This document shows, one piece after another, positions 22,260 through 30,507 of a DNA stretch of 35,070 bases (positions within the stretch are counted from its first letter, which is position 1; the number at the start of each line of letters is the position of its first letter). Source of the stretch: DATLGB01 sp038258425 (lineage in GTDB: Bacteria > Actinomycetota > Thermoleophilia > Solirubrobacterales > Solirubrobacteraceae); assembly GCA_038258425.1 (NCBI GenBank), contig JBBSPV010000040.1, forward strand, positions 1-35,070. Direction: 5' to 3'. The notes beneath the pieces are model-generated. The model did no database searches and was not told the origin of the DNA. It saw only the letters and a program-made list of their open reading frames with translations. Both the position numbers and the translations under genes were made by a program.

Positions 22260-24664
22260 TCCTCGTCCTCCTCCTCGTCCGCGTAGCTCGACGCGATCTG
22301 CGTGCGCCCGAAGGCCGCCCAGCTCGCCGCCGCCTCCGTCGCGTAGAGGCCGCCCAGCGCCGCGGCGAGCACCCACAGCCCCTCCGGCGCGAGGTCGAGC
22401 GCGACGAGCGCCGCCACCGCCAGCAGGCGCCCGTCCCAGCCGAGGCCGACGGCCGTGAGCCAGGTCGGGGGCTCCTCGTCGCGCTGGCGCAGGCGGTACA
22501 CGACGTCGTAGTGATGGAAGGCGCTTGCGCACAGCAGGGCGTAGGCCGCGGGCAGCGCCTCGGGGCCGGCGCTCGCGGCCAGGGCGGTCACGCCGGCGAA
22601 CTCCGCGACCCGCAGGCCGGGAGGGATGAGCCACCGCAGCGGCGACGCGTGCCCGTCGCCGACCGCCCGGACGAGCAGTTGCCCGAGCGCCCCGTCGTCG
22701 CGGTAGGCGGCCAGGCGGCGGGCGCCCTCCGAGTCCTGCGCGATGGGCCCGGCACCGGCTGCCGTCGCCCGGCGGATCGCGTGCAGACTGCGGCCGGCGA
22801 CGATGTAGGCGCCCGCGATTCCGCCCCAGGTGAGCAGGACGACGAACGTCGCCTCCGGCCGGCGCACCGCGGCCGTGGCCGAGATCGCGGCGAAGCGCTC
22901 GCCGATGGGGAACATGAGGACCTTCTTGCCCCAGCGGACCCTTGGGTCGCGCCCCGTGCGCCGCCACCAGCGCTTCGCCCGCAGCACTGGCCCGGGCGGC
23001 GGCGGCGGGTTCGCGGCCGCCCGGGCCCGTGCCGCCTCGGCGCTCGCGCGCTCGGCCGGCGAGCGCTTCCACGCCGGCTGCGGCTGGCCCTCGCCGTCCC
23101 ACGGCTGCCCCAGGGGCGGCTGCACGCGAGCCGCGATCGCCTGGTGCTGGGTGGCCGGGAAGGAGAAGTCGATCGCGTGGCGCGCCGTCTGCAGCGTCAG
23201 CGCGGCGCAGGCGAGGCCCCACGCCGGCGTGCCCCGGCGCGACGCGCCCGTGGCGAGGCCCGCGAACACGAGGTACTCCTTCGACCGGTCGAAGACGGAG
23301 TCCAGCCAGGCGCCGAGCTTGGAGAACGTGCGCGTGTAGCGGGCGGTCTGGCCGTCGACGCAGTCCAGGGTGAAGGCCGCCTGCAGGAGCACGGCCCCGG
23401 CCAGGCGCCCATCACGGCGGCCGGTGGCGAAGCTCGCCGCGGCGGCGGCCCCGACGCCGAGCGACGCGACGGTGATCTGGTTCGGCGTGAAGCCCCGCTC
23501 GGCACACCAGCGCGCGATGTACTGCGAGTACGGGGACACGAGGAACGTCGTGAAGAAGCCGTCGGACGCCTTGACCGCGGAGGCTCGCAGGGCCGCGTCC
23601 TCGTCGAAGTCGGCGATCCGCTCGCGCGAGCGTGCGATCCCCTCGGCCGACAGCGGGCGCGACCAGTACAGCCCTCGCAGGTGGCTCAGGCCCACGGCCG
23701 CGCCGTCACGGACGAGTCCCGTGACGAGCAGGGCGGCGACGTCGTCGGGCGCGGCGCGGCGCCGGCGCTCGAGCTCCGCGAGGTCCTCGGGCGCCAGCTC
23801 GACGTCGTCGGGCTGCAGCCGGCCCGACGGCTCGCCGTCGGCGAAGGCGTCCGCGCCGTCGTCTGCGGCGAGGTCGACCTCCGTGCGTACGTCGGCCTCG
23901 CGCTCGTCCCGGGCGACCTCGGCGTCCGACGGCTCGGCGCTCAGGCCGGCGGCCTCGCGCGCGGCGCGGCGGGCGAGGATGCGCGCCCAGGCGAGTCGCC
24001 AGGTTCCGGCCTTGATCTCGAGCTCCTCACGCCAGGCGGCCGGCGGGTCGTCCGCCGGCTCGGACAGGCGCTCGGCGACCGCGATCAGCCGCTCCCGGTC
24101 GGCGTCGGCGACCTTGAGCACGCCGAGGAAGGCGCAGTTGGGGCGATGGACCGTGTGGTACGGGGAGGCGGCCGACAGCAGCCGGCCCCGCCGGGCGTGG
24201 AGCTTGAAGGCGAAGGGCCGGCCGACGCGCCCGCCCGTGGCCAGCACACCGGTGGCGACCCGCGGGTCGGCCAGCAGACCGGCGAGCGCCTCGCGCTGGG
24301 TGACGAGGTCGCCCTGGCAGATGACCACCGCGCCGTGGGTGGCCGCCGCGACGTGCGCGATGCGCTGCAGGTCCTCGCCCGGCCCGTCGCTCTCGACCAC
24401 CTGGACCGGGGTGCCGAGGCCGTGCAGCGCCGTGCCGATCGCCGCCGCCCAACGCGGCCGCGTGACGACGTGCAGTCCGGGGGCCCCGAGGGCGGCGAGC
24501 TGGTCGAGCAGCCGCCGCAGCACCGTCGTGCCCTCCCACGGCAGTCCGGCCGCCGGGCCGTCGCCGTCGCCGGGCGCCGTGGCGAGCACCACGACGGCGC
24601 CCACGCCCGCGGCGGAGCCGCCGGCACGGGCGGAGGAGGGCTTGGGCGCGGAGCGGGTCGACAA
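22256..24664 (-). CDS. Fused nucleotidyltransferase-like / CDP-alcohol phosphotransferase / DUF5941-like protein
   Basis: The 802-residue protein has three parts. Residues 20-200 resemble a nucleotidyltransferase (VICQGDLVTQ keeps the GD), but the GxGxR...PK donor loop is replaced by APGDGDGPAAGLPWEG. Residues 240-310 form an acidic charged linker. Residues 360-530 hold a canonical CDP-alcohol phosphotransferase motif: DCVDGQTAR (Asp434, Asp437), Gly451, Asp455, Asp459. Residues 620-790 are a membrane region with conserved FHHYDVVYRLRQR, which I believe corresponds to the DUF5941 region of actinobacterial proteins. The layout recalls bifunctional inositol-1-phosphate cytidylyltransferase/phosphotransferases. 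The start is TTG 24664, nine bases after TAGCCT. It likely makes a phosphodiester-linked polyol lipid or polymer unit. Confidence 0.87.
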   Translation of the reverse strand: MSTRSAPKPSSARAGGSAAGVGAVVVLATAPGDGDGPAAGLPWEGTTVLRRLLDQLAALGAPGLHVVTRPRWAAAIGTALHGLGTPVQVVESDGPGEDLQRIAHVAAATHGAVVICQGDLVTQREALAGLLADPRVATGVLATGGRVGRPFAFKLHARRGRLLSAASPYHTVHRPNCAFLGVLKVADADRERLIAVAERLSEPADDPPAAWREELEIKAGTWRLAWARILARRAAREAAGLSAEPSDAEVARDEREADVRTEVDLAADDGADAFADGEPSGRLQPDDVELAPEDLAELERRRRAAPDDVAALLVTGLVRDGAAVGLSHLRGLYWSRPLSAEGIARSRERIADFDEDAALRASAVKASDGFFTTFLVSPYSQYIARWCAERGFTPNQITVASLGVGAAAAASFATGRRDGRLAGAVLLQAAFTLDCVDGQTARYTRTFSKLGAWLDSVFDRSKEYLVFAGLATGASRRGTPAWGLACAALTLQTARHAIDFSFPATQHQAIAARVQPPLGQPWDGEGQPQPAWKRSPAERASAEAARARAAANPPPPPGPVLRAKRWWRRTGRDPRVRWGKKVLMFPIGERFAAISATAAVRRPEATFVVLLTWGGIAGAYIVAGRSLHAIRRATAAGAGPIAQDSEGARRLAAYRDDGALGQLLVRAVGDGHASPLRWLIPPGLRVAEFAGVTALAASAGPEALPAAYALLCASAFHHYDVVYRLRQRDEEPPTWLTAVGLGWDGRLLAVAALVALDLAPEGLWVLAAALGGLYATEAAASWAAFGRTQIASSYADEEEDEE

Positions 24665-24673
24665 GGCGGCAGG

Positions 24674-24679
24674 AGGCTA
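24674..24679 (-). promoter_or_regulatory. -10 element TAGCCT formed by the GT4 stop codon
   Basis: Minus-strand TAGCCT begins with the TAG stop of the GT4 gene and lies nine bases before TTG 24664. Confidence 0.45.
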
Positions 24680-26581
24680 CCGGGACGGGCGGAGGGGCCC
24701 GAGGCCGTCCAGCAGCGCCAGCCAGCGAGCGGTGATCGGCCCGACGTCGTAGTCGGCGGCGGTGTCCAGGGCGGCGGCCCCGAGCCGCCCGCGCGCGTCG
24801 GGGTCGGCCATCAGCGCCTCGAGGGCCCCGGCGAGGGCGCCGACGTCCTCGGCGGGGACGAGGCGGCCGTCCACGCCGTCGTGGACGATCTCGCCTGGCC
24901 CGCGCGGACAGTCGAAGCTCACCACCGCCAGACCCCGGCTCATGGCCTCCACGAGGACCATCCCGAACCCCTCCCAACGCGAGGAGAGCGCGAACACCGA
25001 CGCGCGGCGCAGCTCCTCCCCAAGCCGGCGCGCCTGGCCCATGAGCAGGACGGAGTCGTGGATCCCGAGGCCGAGGATCTGCCGGCGCAGTGCCCCACGG
25101 GCCGGGCCCGACCCGTAGATCCGCAGCTGCCAGCCCGGATGGCGCGCGGCGACGGGCACCCAGGCGTCCAGCAGCAGGTCGAAGCCCTTCTGCCGGTTCA
25201 GGCGCCCGGCCGCGACGACGACGGGGGCCTCGAGGTCGGCCCGCCCCTCGCCGAGCGGCGGGACGGCGTTGGGGATCCGCTCGACCCGGGTGCGGGCGCC
25301 GGCGAGCGCGGCCCGGTAGGCGCGGGCGTCGGCCTCCGTGAGCACGGCCAGGGCGTCGGCGTGGCGGTGTGCGCGCAGCGCGTCGGCCTGCAGGCGCGGC
25401 CGGTGGGCCTCGAAGTTCAGGTGCTCCTGGTTCACGACGCGGACCCCCTCGGGGACCAGCCGGGCCGCGAGGATGGCGAAGGCCGGGCGAGTGGCGATCA
25501 GCGTGTCCCCGGCGCGCAGCGCGCGCAGCCGGCGGGCGAGGGCCCGGTCCGTACGCCGGCCGCACCAGGGGTAGGCATAGTCGTCGGGATGCACGAGCAG
25601 GCTCGGGAGCCGGTCGCGGCCGCCGCGCTGGTCGTCGACATCCTCGACGGCGACCCCGGCGGGCAGCGTGAAGAACGGCTCGTCCCGGCGCCGGACGACG
25701 GAGAGCACGCGAACCTCGCGGCCGGCCGCGGCCAGGCCGCCGGCGAGGTTGAGCGACGTGCGGATGGTGCCGCCCATGCCGTAGGCGTGCAGGAGCAGGA
25801 CGTGGACGGCGCCACCGCGCGCCGCCGCGGCCGGTGGTCGCCGCAGCGCGCGCAGGGCGAGGCGGTGGGCGGCGACCGCGGGCGCCCCGAGCAGGCGCCG
25901 TCGGGTCGACACGGGGGCGTCTTCCGGCTGGTCGGTGCGACTCGCGCCCCCGTCGGTCGTCCCGGTCGCAGCGCCGGCGTCGTCGACCCGCACGGAGAGG
26001 TTGTCCTCGACGGTCCAGTACGGCTGGGCGGTGGGAAGGCCGGGCAGGACGGCCGCGCCGGCGCGGCCGGTGATCCCGTCGAGGTGCGTGCCCAGGCGGC
26101 GGGTGCCGAGCCAGAGGTCCCAGACCCCGGCGGCGAGGCCGGCGAGGTCGAGCGACGCGCGGAAGGCGTCACCGTCGACGGTCGCCGTGCCGGCGGCCTC
26201 CGTGCCGTCCGAGCGCCGCCGGGCCCGCAGCCGCGCCTCGGTGGGGTCGCCCGCCGGCAGGCCGCCCGTCACCTCGAACGTCGTCTCGCGCAGGTGCGTG
26301 CGGCGGATCTCCGCGTGCGGAGGAAGCTCGGTCGCGGTGACGACGAGCTCGCCGTCCGCCGTCGCCAGGGCGCGCACGCGCGAGACGCGACCAGCGCGGC
26401 CACAGAGCACGGGGCGCGGCAGCTCGAGCCCCGGTGGCAGCATGAGGCCGGAGCGCCACGTGCCCTCGGGCGCCAGCGTCTCCAGGGCCACCTCGACCGC
26501 CTCGCCGTCCCCCTCCGCGCGCAGCACCCGACCGTCGAGGAGCTGCACGCGGCGGGCCGAGGGTGGACCGGCGCCGGGCAC
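24677..26581 (-). CDS. GT4 glycosyltransferase with long N-terminal beta-rich domain
   Basis: The 634-residue protein has a C-terminal GT-B glycosyltransferase family 4 module from about residue 265: HAYGMGGTIRTSLNLA (acceptor side), VAAGRLNRQKGFDLLLDAW, RIYGSGP, and SSRWEGFGMVLVEAMSRG with the donor-binding glutamates. The first 240 residues are a different, beta-rich domain (TFEVTGGLP, WDLWLGTRRLGTHL, PYWTVEDNLSVRV) like the Ig-like or carbohydrate-associated domains found at the ends of teichoic-acid glycosyltransferases; I cannot name it. GTG 26581 lies six bases after TACGCT. It is probably first in the glycopolymer operon, with a poly(glycerol/ribitol phosphate)-type acceptor suggested by context only. 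Confidence 0.88.
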   Translation of the reverse strand: MPGAGPPSARRVQLLDGRVLRAEGDGEAVEVALETLAPEGTWRSGLMLPPGLELPRPVLCGRAGRVSRVRALATADGELVVTATELPPHAEIRRTHLRETTFEVTGGLPAGDPTEARLRARRRSDGTEAAGTATVDGDAFRASLDLAGLAAGVWDLWLGTRRLGTHLDGITGRAGAAVLPGLPTAQPYWTVEDNLSVRVDDAGAATGTTDGGASRTDQPEDAPVSTRRRLLGAPAVAAHRLALRALRRPPAAAARGGAVHVLLLHAYGMGGTIRTSLNLAGGLAAAGREVRVLSVVRRRDEPFFTLPAGVAVEDVDDQRGGRDRLPSLLVHPDDYAYPWCGRRTDRALARRLRALRAGDTLIATRPAFAILAARLVPEGVRVVNQEHLNFEAHRPRLQADALRAHRHADALAVLTEADARAYRAALAGARTRVERIPNAVPPLGEGRADLEAPVVVAAGRLNRQKGFDLLLDAWVPVAARHPGWQLRIYGSGPARGALRRQILGLGIHDSVLLMGQARRLGEELRRASVFALSSRWEGFGMVLVEAMSRGLAVVSFDCPRGPGEIVHDGVDGRLVPAEDVGALAGALEALMADPDARGRLGAAALDTAADYDVGPITARWLALLDGLGPLRPSR

Positions 26582-26586
26582 GCGGC

Positions 26587-26593
26587 TAGCGTA
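26587..26593. promoter_or_regulatory. Overlapping divergent -10 elements at TAGCGTA
   Basis: Plus TAGCGT (26587-26592) is ten bases before ATG 26603; minus TACGCT (26593-26588) is six bases before GTG 26581. Both genes start within a 21-bp gap. A TGGACC lies 17 bp upstream of the plus hexamer and could be a weak -35. Confidence 0.5.
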
Positions 26594-26602
26594 ACCGCGC
26601 GG

Positions 26603-27385
26603 ATGCACTACCTCGACTTCCTGCAGGGCGTGCAGGATCGCCTGCGTCCCCCGACGTACCTCGAGATCGGCGTCCGCCACGGCGACTCGCTCGCGCTCGC
26701 GCACCGGTGGGCGGTCGGCGTGGACCCGGATCCGCGGCTGCGCGGCCGCAAGCTCGGCGAGCAGACGCGGATGTATCGCCAGACGAGCGACGACTACTTC
26801 GCCCGCCGCCGGCCGCTGCGCCACTTCAACGACCACCGGGTCGCCCTCTCCTTCATCGACGGGCTGCACCACGCCGAGTTCGCCCTGCGCGACTTCATCA
26901 ACGTCGAGCGGCTCTCGCGCTGGCGCACCGTGGTGGTCTTCGACGACGTCCTCCCGACGGACGCCGAGATGGCCGGCCGCGACCGGGAGACGTACTTCTG
27001 GACCGGCGACATCTACAAGCTCACGGACGTGCTTGCCCGCCATCGCCCCGACCTCGTGCTCCTGCGCGTCGACACGGAGCCGACCGGCCTGCTGCTCGTC
27101 CTCGGGCTCGACCCGACGAACACCGTGCTGGCCGACCGCTACGACGAGGTCGCGGCGCAGCTCATCACGCCCGATCCGCAGGAGGTCCCGGACGAGATCC
27201 TCACGCGGGAGGGCGCCCTGGCTCCGCAGGAGGTGCTCGACGCCGGCTTCTGGAGCTACCTGCGCGAGAGCCGGGGGTCCGACATCCGGCGCGAGGACGG
27301 CGTCCGCGAGCTGCGCAAGCGGTTGCGCAAGGACTTCGGCCGCCGCAGCGGGATCTCGCGCCTCGACGTGCTGCCCTGGCGCTGA
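26603..27385 (+). CDS. Class I SAM-dependent methyltransferase-like protein
   Basis: The 260-residue protein has a methyltransferase-like motif I (TYLEIGVRHGDSLALA, residues 15-30) and GVDPDP at the end of the next strand. ALSFIDGLHHAEFALRDF and TVVVFDDV follow, as in Methyltransf_24-type enzymes linked to glycan and surface-polymer clusters. The C-terminus (SRGSDIRREDGVRELRKRLRK) is basic. ATG 26603 is preceded by TAGCGT ten bases away. It is divergent from the GT4 gene and converges on a TarS-like gene, so modification of a glycan sugar or phosphate polymer is plausible. The methyl acceptor is unknown. Confidence 0.78.
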   Translation: MHYLDFLQGVQDRLRPPTYLEIGVRHGDSLALAHRWAVGVDPDPRLRGRKLGEQTRMYRQTSDDYFARRRPLRHFNDHRVALSFIDGLHHAEFALRDFINVERLSRWRTVVVFDDVLPTDAEMAGRDRETYFWTGDIYKLTDVLARHRPDLVLLRVDTEPTGLLLVLGLDPTNTVLADRYDEVAAQLITPDPQEVPDEILTREGALAPQEVLDAGFWSYLRESRGSDIRREDGVRELRKRLRKDFGRRSGISRLDVLPWR

Positions 27386-27391
27386 GCGGCG

Positions 27392-28936
27392 CTACGTCCG
27401 GGCGCGCGCGGCGCGCACGGCGCGCCGCAGCGGCCCGATCCGGGCCAGCCGGCGCTTGAGCACCGAGGGCGTCGCCGGCGGTTCGATCTCGACCTCGACG
27501 GGCTCGCCGTCGGCCCCCGTCGCGTCCCCGGTGGCGCTGAAGCCGGCGATCCGCACCACCGCCCCGACCCGCCAGCGGCCGGGGCCCAGCGCGTCGCCGG
27601 AGCCGGCGGTGGCCGGGTCCAGCGTCGCCGTGCAGATCACGACGGGCGTGACGCGGTCCGGATCGTCCCCGACGGGGCGGAGCCGCGTGCGGCGCCGGAC
27701 CGGCAGCAGGTGCTCGTCCCCGGCCGCCGTGTGGACGAGCGCGTCGACGTGGCCGGCCGCCACCTCGTCCGTGACGTCGAGGTCGAGGTCGGCCACATGC
27801 GCGACGAGGTCGGCGGGGGGCTCCCAGCGCAGCCGGTCGCCGTCGCGGCGCGCGACGAGACGGGCGCCCGGACCGCCGATGCGGCACTCGAGTCGCAGCG
27901 TCTCCGCTCCGCCTTCGGCCGTGCGCCGCAGCTCGCGCACCCGCGCCCGCTGGCGCCGCTCGTAGGCTGCGAGCGCGACGAGCCCGTCGAAGCGGTCGGC
28001 GCGCACGAGGGCGGCGGCGAGCCGGGCGGCGAAGGGCAGCCGCGCGTCCAGGCGGGCGGGAAAGCGCTCGTCCGCCAGCCGGCGCACCTCAGCGTAGATC
28101 TCGCGATTGTGGTCGGGGTCGCGGCGCGCGAAGGACCCACCCTGCAGGCGGTGCAGGGCCTTGGAGCGCCACCAGTGCGTGTAGAGGGCGTCGCGCCGCT
28201 CGCCCGGCTGCGTGCCCGCGTCGAGCACGTCGAGCACGGCCGGGAGGTCGTGACGGAAGTAGCGCTCGGCGTCCATGCGGACCCACGAGGCGTTCGTGCC
28301 GTCGCGGCGCACCCAGTGGTAGACGGGGTGACCGGCGAGGATGGAGATGTGCTCGGCCGCGAAGTACGCCTGGAGGACGAAGACGTGGTCCTCGAGCCGC
28401 TGGCGCCCCTCGGGGAAGCGGATGCCGTGTTCGTCGAGCAGCGCCCGGCGGAAGAGCTTGTGCGGGGAGAGCAGCCGCACGAGCGGCGGCCAATCGAGCC
28501 CGACGTCGCGGCGGTCGCGCCGGAACAGCTCGCGCGGCACGTTCTTGCCGTGCCCGAGCACCCGGCCCACGACGACGTCGGCGTCGTCGCGCACCGCCCG
28601 GTCGTGCAGGCGTTCGAGGGCCTCCCCGTCGAGCCAGTCGTCGTTGTCGGCGTAGAGGACGTACTCGCCCCGGGCGAGGTCGGTGCCGACGTTGCGCGGC
28701 CGGCCGGGCCAGCCCGAGTTCGGGATGTGCTCGACGCGCATGTGCGGGTGCGGCGCCGCCCAGGCGTCGAGCCGCTCGCCCGTGCCGTCCGTGGAGCCGT
28801 CGTCGACGAGGATCGCCTCGTACTCGTCGTCGGGCAGCGACTGGCCGAGGAGTGACGCGAGCAGGTCGTCGAGGTTCGAGCCGGGGTTGTAGACCGGGAC
28901 GACGACGGAGACCTTGATGGGCATGGCCGCCGGCAT
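27392..28936 (-). CDS. TarS/TarP-like family 2 glycosyltransferase, copy 2
   Basis: This 514-residue protein has an N-terminal GT-A domain: VSVVVPVYNPG, LVDDGSTDGTGERLD, NSGWPGRPRNVGT, the DXD-type DNDDWLDG, SPHKLFRRALLDEHG and the catalytic-base segment RLEDHVFVLQAYF. These match wall-teichoic-acid glycosyltransferases TarS and TarP. From about residue 330 there is a beta-rich C-terminal region like the Ig-type trimerisation/accessory domains of TarS. ATG 28936 was chosen because GGTGAGG lies nine bases upstream; GTG 28951 (overlapping the previous stop by GTGA) and ATG 28924 are alternatives. It is a tandem paralogue of the next gene and would decorate a phospho-alditol polymer. Confidence 0.87.
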   Translation of the reverse strand: MPAAMPIKVSVVVPVYNPGSNLDDLLASLLGQSLPDDEYEAILVDDGSTDGTGERLDAWAAPHPHMRVEHIPNSGWPGRPRNVGTDLARGEYVLYADNDDWLDGEALERLHDRAVRDDADVVVGRVLGHGKNVPRELFRRDRRDVGLDWPPLVRLLSPHKLFRRALLDEHGIRFPEGRQRLEDHVFVLQAYFAAEHISILAGHPVYHWVRRDGTNASWVRMDAERYFRHDLPAVLDVLDAGTQPGERRDALYTHWWRSKALHRLQGGSFARRDPDHNREIYAEVRRLADERFPARLDARLPFAARLAAALVRADRFDGLVALAAYERRQRARVRELRRTAEGGAETLRLECRIGGPGARLVARRDGDRLRWEPPADLVAHVADLDLDVTDEVAAGHVDALVHTAAGDEHLLPVRRRTRLRPVGDDPDRVTPVVICTATLDPATAGSGDALGPGRWRVGAVVRIAGFSATGDATGADGEPVEVEIEPPATPSVLKRRLARIGPLRRAVRAARART

Positions 28937-28947
28937 CGTGGCAGACC

Positions 28948-30480
28948 TCACCCCCGGTGCCCGCGGCCGGCGGCCCGGCGCGCGACGCGAAGCAGCCCCG
29001 GGGCGCGACGCGCAAGGCCCCGTCGCAGCCCACCGCGCCGCACCACGCGCCCCGCCGGGGTGACGGTCAGGGAGGCGAGGCGCCCGTCGCGGTCAGCTAC
29101 CTCGTCGAGCGGCAGCGCGAAGCCGGCCACGCGCGGGAGCGCGAAGAGCCCCCAGTCGCCGGGGTCCAGCGTCCGGGTGCCGGCGGCGCGCACGCGGACC
29201 TCGGCCTCGAGGACCGGGGTGAGCGTCCCGTCGCCGAGCGGCTCGAGGCGGTGGTCGAGCTTCGGGCGCAGAGCGAACTCCGTCCGGCGCTGGGCCGAGC
29301 GGACGACCACCTCGAGCCAGTCGCGCGCCACGTCGGCCGTGACGTCGAGGTCGGCGCCCTCGAGCTGGGCGGCGACATCCGGCGGGGGCACGTAGACGAG
29401 GCGATCGCCCCGCTCGCGCACCCGCAGCGGACCGTCCGGGCCGGCCATCCGCGACTGCACGTGCACCACGAGGTCGGCTCCGTCCCTGCGGGCCGCGACG
29501 AGCCGGGCGTGGCCGTCGAGGCGGGCCTCGTGCCGGGCCCAGGCGAGGCTGTCCTCGTAGCCGCCCGTGCGCAGCACCCGCGCCCGCATGCGCTCCCCGA
29601 ACCACACGCGGGCGTCCAGCCGCGGCGCGAACCGCTCGCGGGTGATCCCCTGCACCGCGGCGTGGACCGCGCGGCGGGCGGGATCGCGCCGGTGCAGGAG
29701 GTTGCGGCTGCCGGCGCGCTTGAGGACCTTGGCGCGGAACCAGTGCGCGTACAGGCGGTCGCGCTCCTCCCCCGCGTCCGTATGCGCGTCGATGAGGTCC
29801 AGGACGCGCCGCACCGCGGTGAAGTACTCGTCGGGGTCGAAGGTCGCCGAGGCGTTCGCGCCCGGGCGCAGCACCCAGTGGTAGATCGGATGCTCGGCGA
29901 GCACGGAGACGCCGCGGGCATGGAAGTAGGCGTGCAGGACGAAGAGATGATCCTCGAGCCGGTGCCGGCCGTCCGGGAAGCGGATGCCGTGCTCGGCGAG
30001 CAGCGCGCGGCGGAAGAGCTTGTGCGGGCTCATGAGCCGCAGCAGCGGCTCCCACTCCAGGCCCACGCCGGTGCGGTCGCTGCGGAACAGCGCACGCGGG
30101 ACCGTCTTGCCGTGGCCGACGACCTTGCCGAGGACGACGTCGGCGTCGTCGCGCACCGCCCGGTCGTGGAGACGCTCGAGGGCCTGCCCGTCGAGCCAGT
30201 CGTCGTTGTCGACATAGAGGACGTAGTCGCCGCGGGCGAGCTCCGTGCCGACGTTGCGCGGGGTCCCGGGCCAGCCGGAGTTCGGGATGTGCTCCACGCG
30301 GACGTGCGGGCGCGGCGCGGCCCAGGCGTCGAGCCGCTCGCCGGTGCCGTCGGTGGAGCCGTCGTCGACGAGGATCGCCTCCCACGTGCCGGCGGCCAGC
30401 GACTGGGCGTCGAGCGAGCGCAGGAGATCGTCGACGTGGGCGCCCGGGTTGAACACGGGAACGACGACGGAGACCTTCAC
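28948..30480 (-). CDS. TarS/TarP-like family 2 glycosyltransferase, copy 1
   Basis: This 510-residue paralogue of the following gene has the same GT-A core: LVDDGSTDGTGERLD (38-51), NSGWPGTPRNVG (67-78), DNDD (91-94), SPHKLFRRALL (151-161) and RLEDHLFVLHAYF, with the presumed base at Glu176/Asp177, close to its position in TarS. A beta-rich region begins around residue 320 and the end is strongly basic. GTG 30480 is seven bases after TAGGGT and family homology starts immediately. TarS-type enzymes attach sugars to the ribitol or glycerol units of teichoic acids, which fits the neighbouring glycerol-phosphate operon. Sugar donor and anomeric outcome are unknown. Confidence 0.88.
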   Translation of the reverse strand: MKVSVVVPVFNPGAHVDDLLRSLDAQSLAAGTWEAILVDDGSTDGTGERLDAWAAPRPHVRVEHIPNSGWPGTPRNVGTELARGDYVLYVDNDDWLDGQALERLHDRAVRDDADVVLGKVVGHGKTVPRALFRSDRTGVGLEWEPLLRLMSPHKLFRRALLAEHGIRFPDGRHRLEDHLFVLHAYFHARGVSVLAEHPIYHWVLRPGANASATFDPDEYFTAVRRVLDLIDAHTDAGEERDRLYAHWFRAKVLKRAGSRNLLHRRDPARRAVHAAVQGITRERFAPRLDARVWFGERMRARVLRTGGYEDSLAWARHEARLDGHARLVAARRDGADLVVHVQSRMAGPDGPLRVRERGDRLVYVPPPDVAAQLEGADLDVTADVARDWLEVVVRSAQRRTEFALRPKLDHRLEPLGDGTLTPVLEAEVRVRAAGTRTLDPGDWGLFALPRVAGFALPLDEVADRDGRLASLTVTPAGRVVRRGGLRRGLARRAPGLLRVARRAAGRGHRG

Positions 30481-30487
30481 GGCCGCG

Positions 30488-30493
30488 ACCCTA
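30488..30493 (-). promoter_or_regulatory. -10 element TAGGGT for the TarS-like pair
   Basis: Minus-strand TAGGGT lies seven bases before GTG 30480, implying a leaderless message for both paralogues. Confidence 0.5.
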
Positions 30494-30507
30494 GCCGGGA
30501 ACGACGC

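Noticed and set aside
22511..26602. A plus-strand open frame of more than 1,300 codons antisense to the glycopolymer operon, in frame with the methyltransferase-like gene
   Set aside because: It is a mirror of GC-rich codon bias: composition is Gly/Arg/Ala-rich with no recognisable motif, and every stretch lies opposite a well-supported gene. Only 26603-27385 is real.
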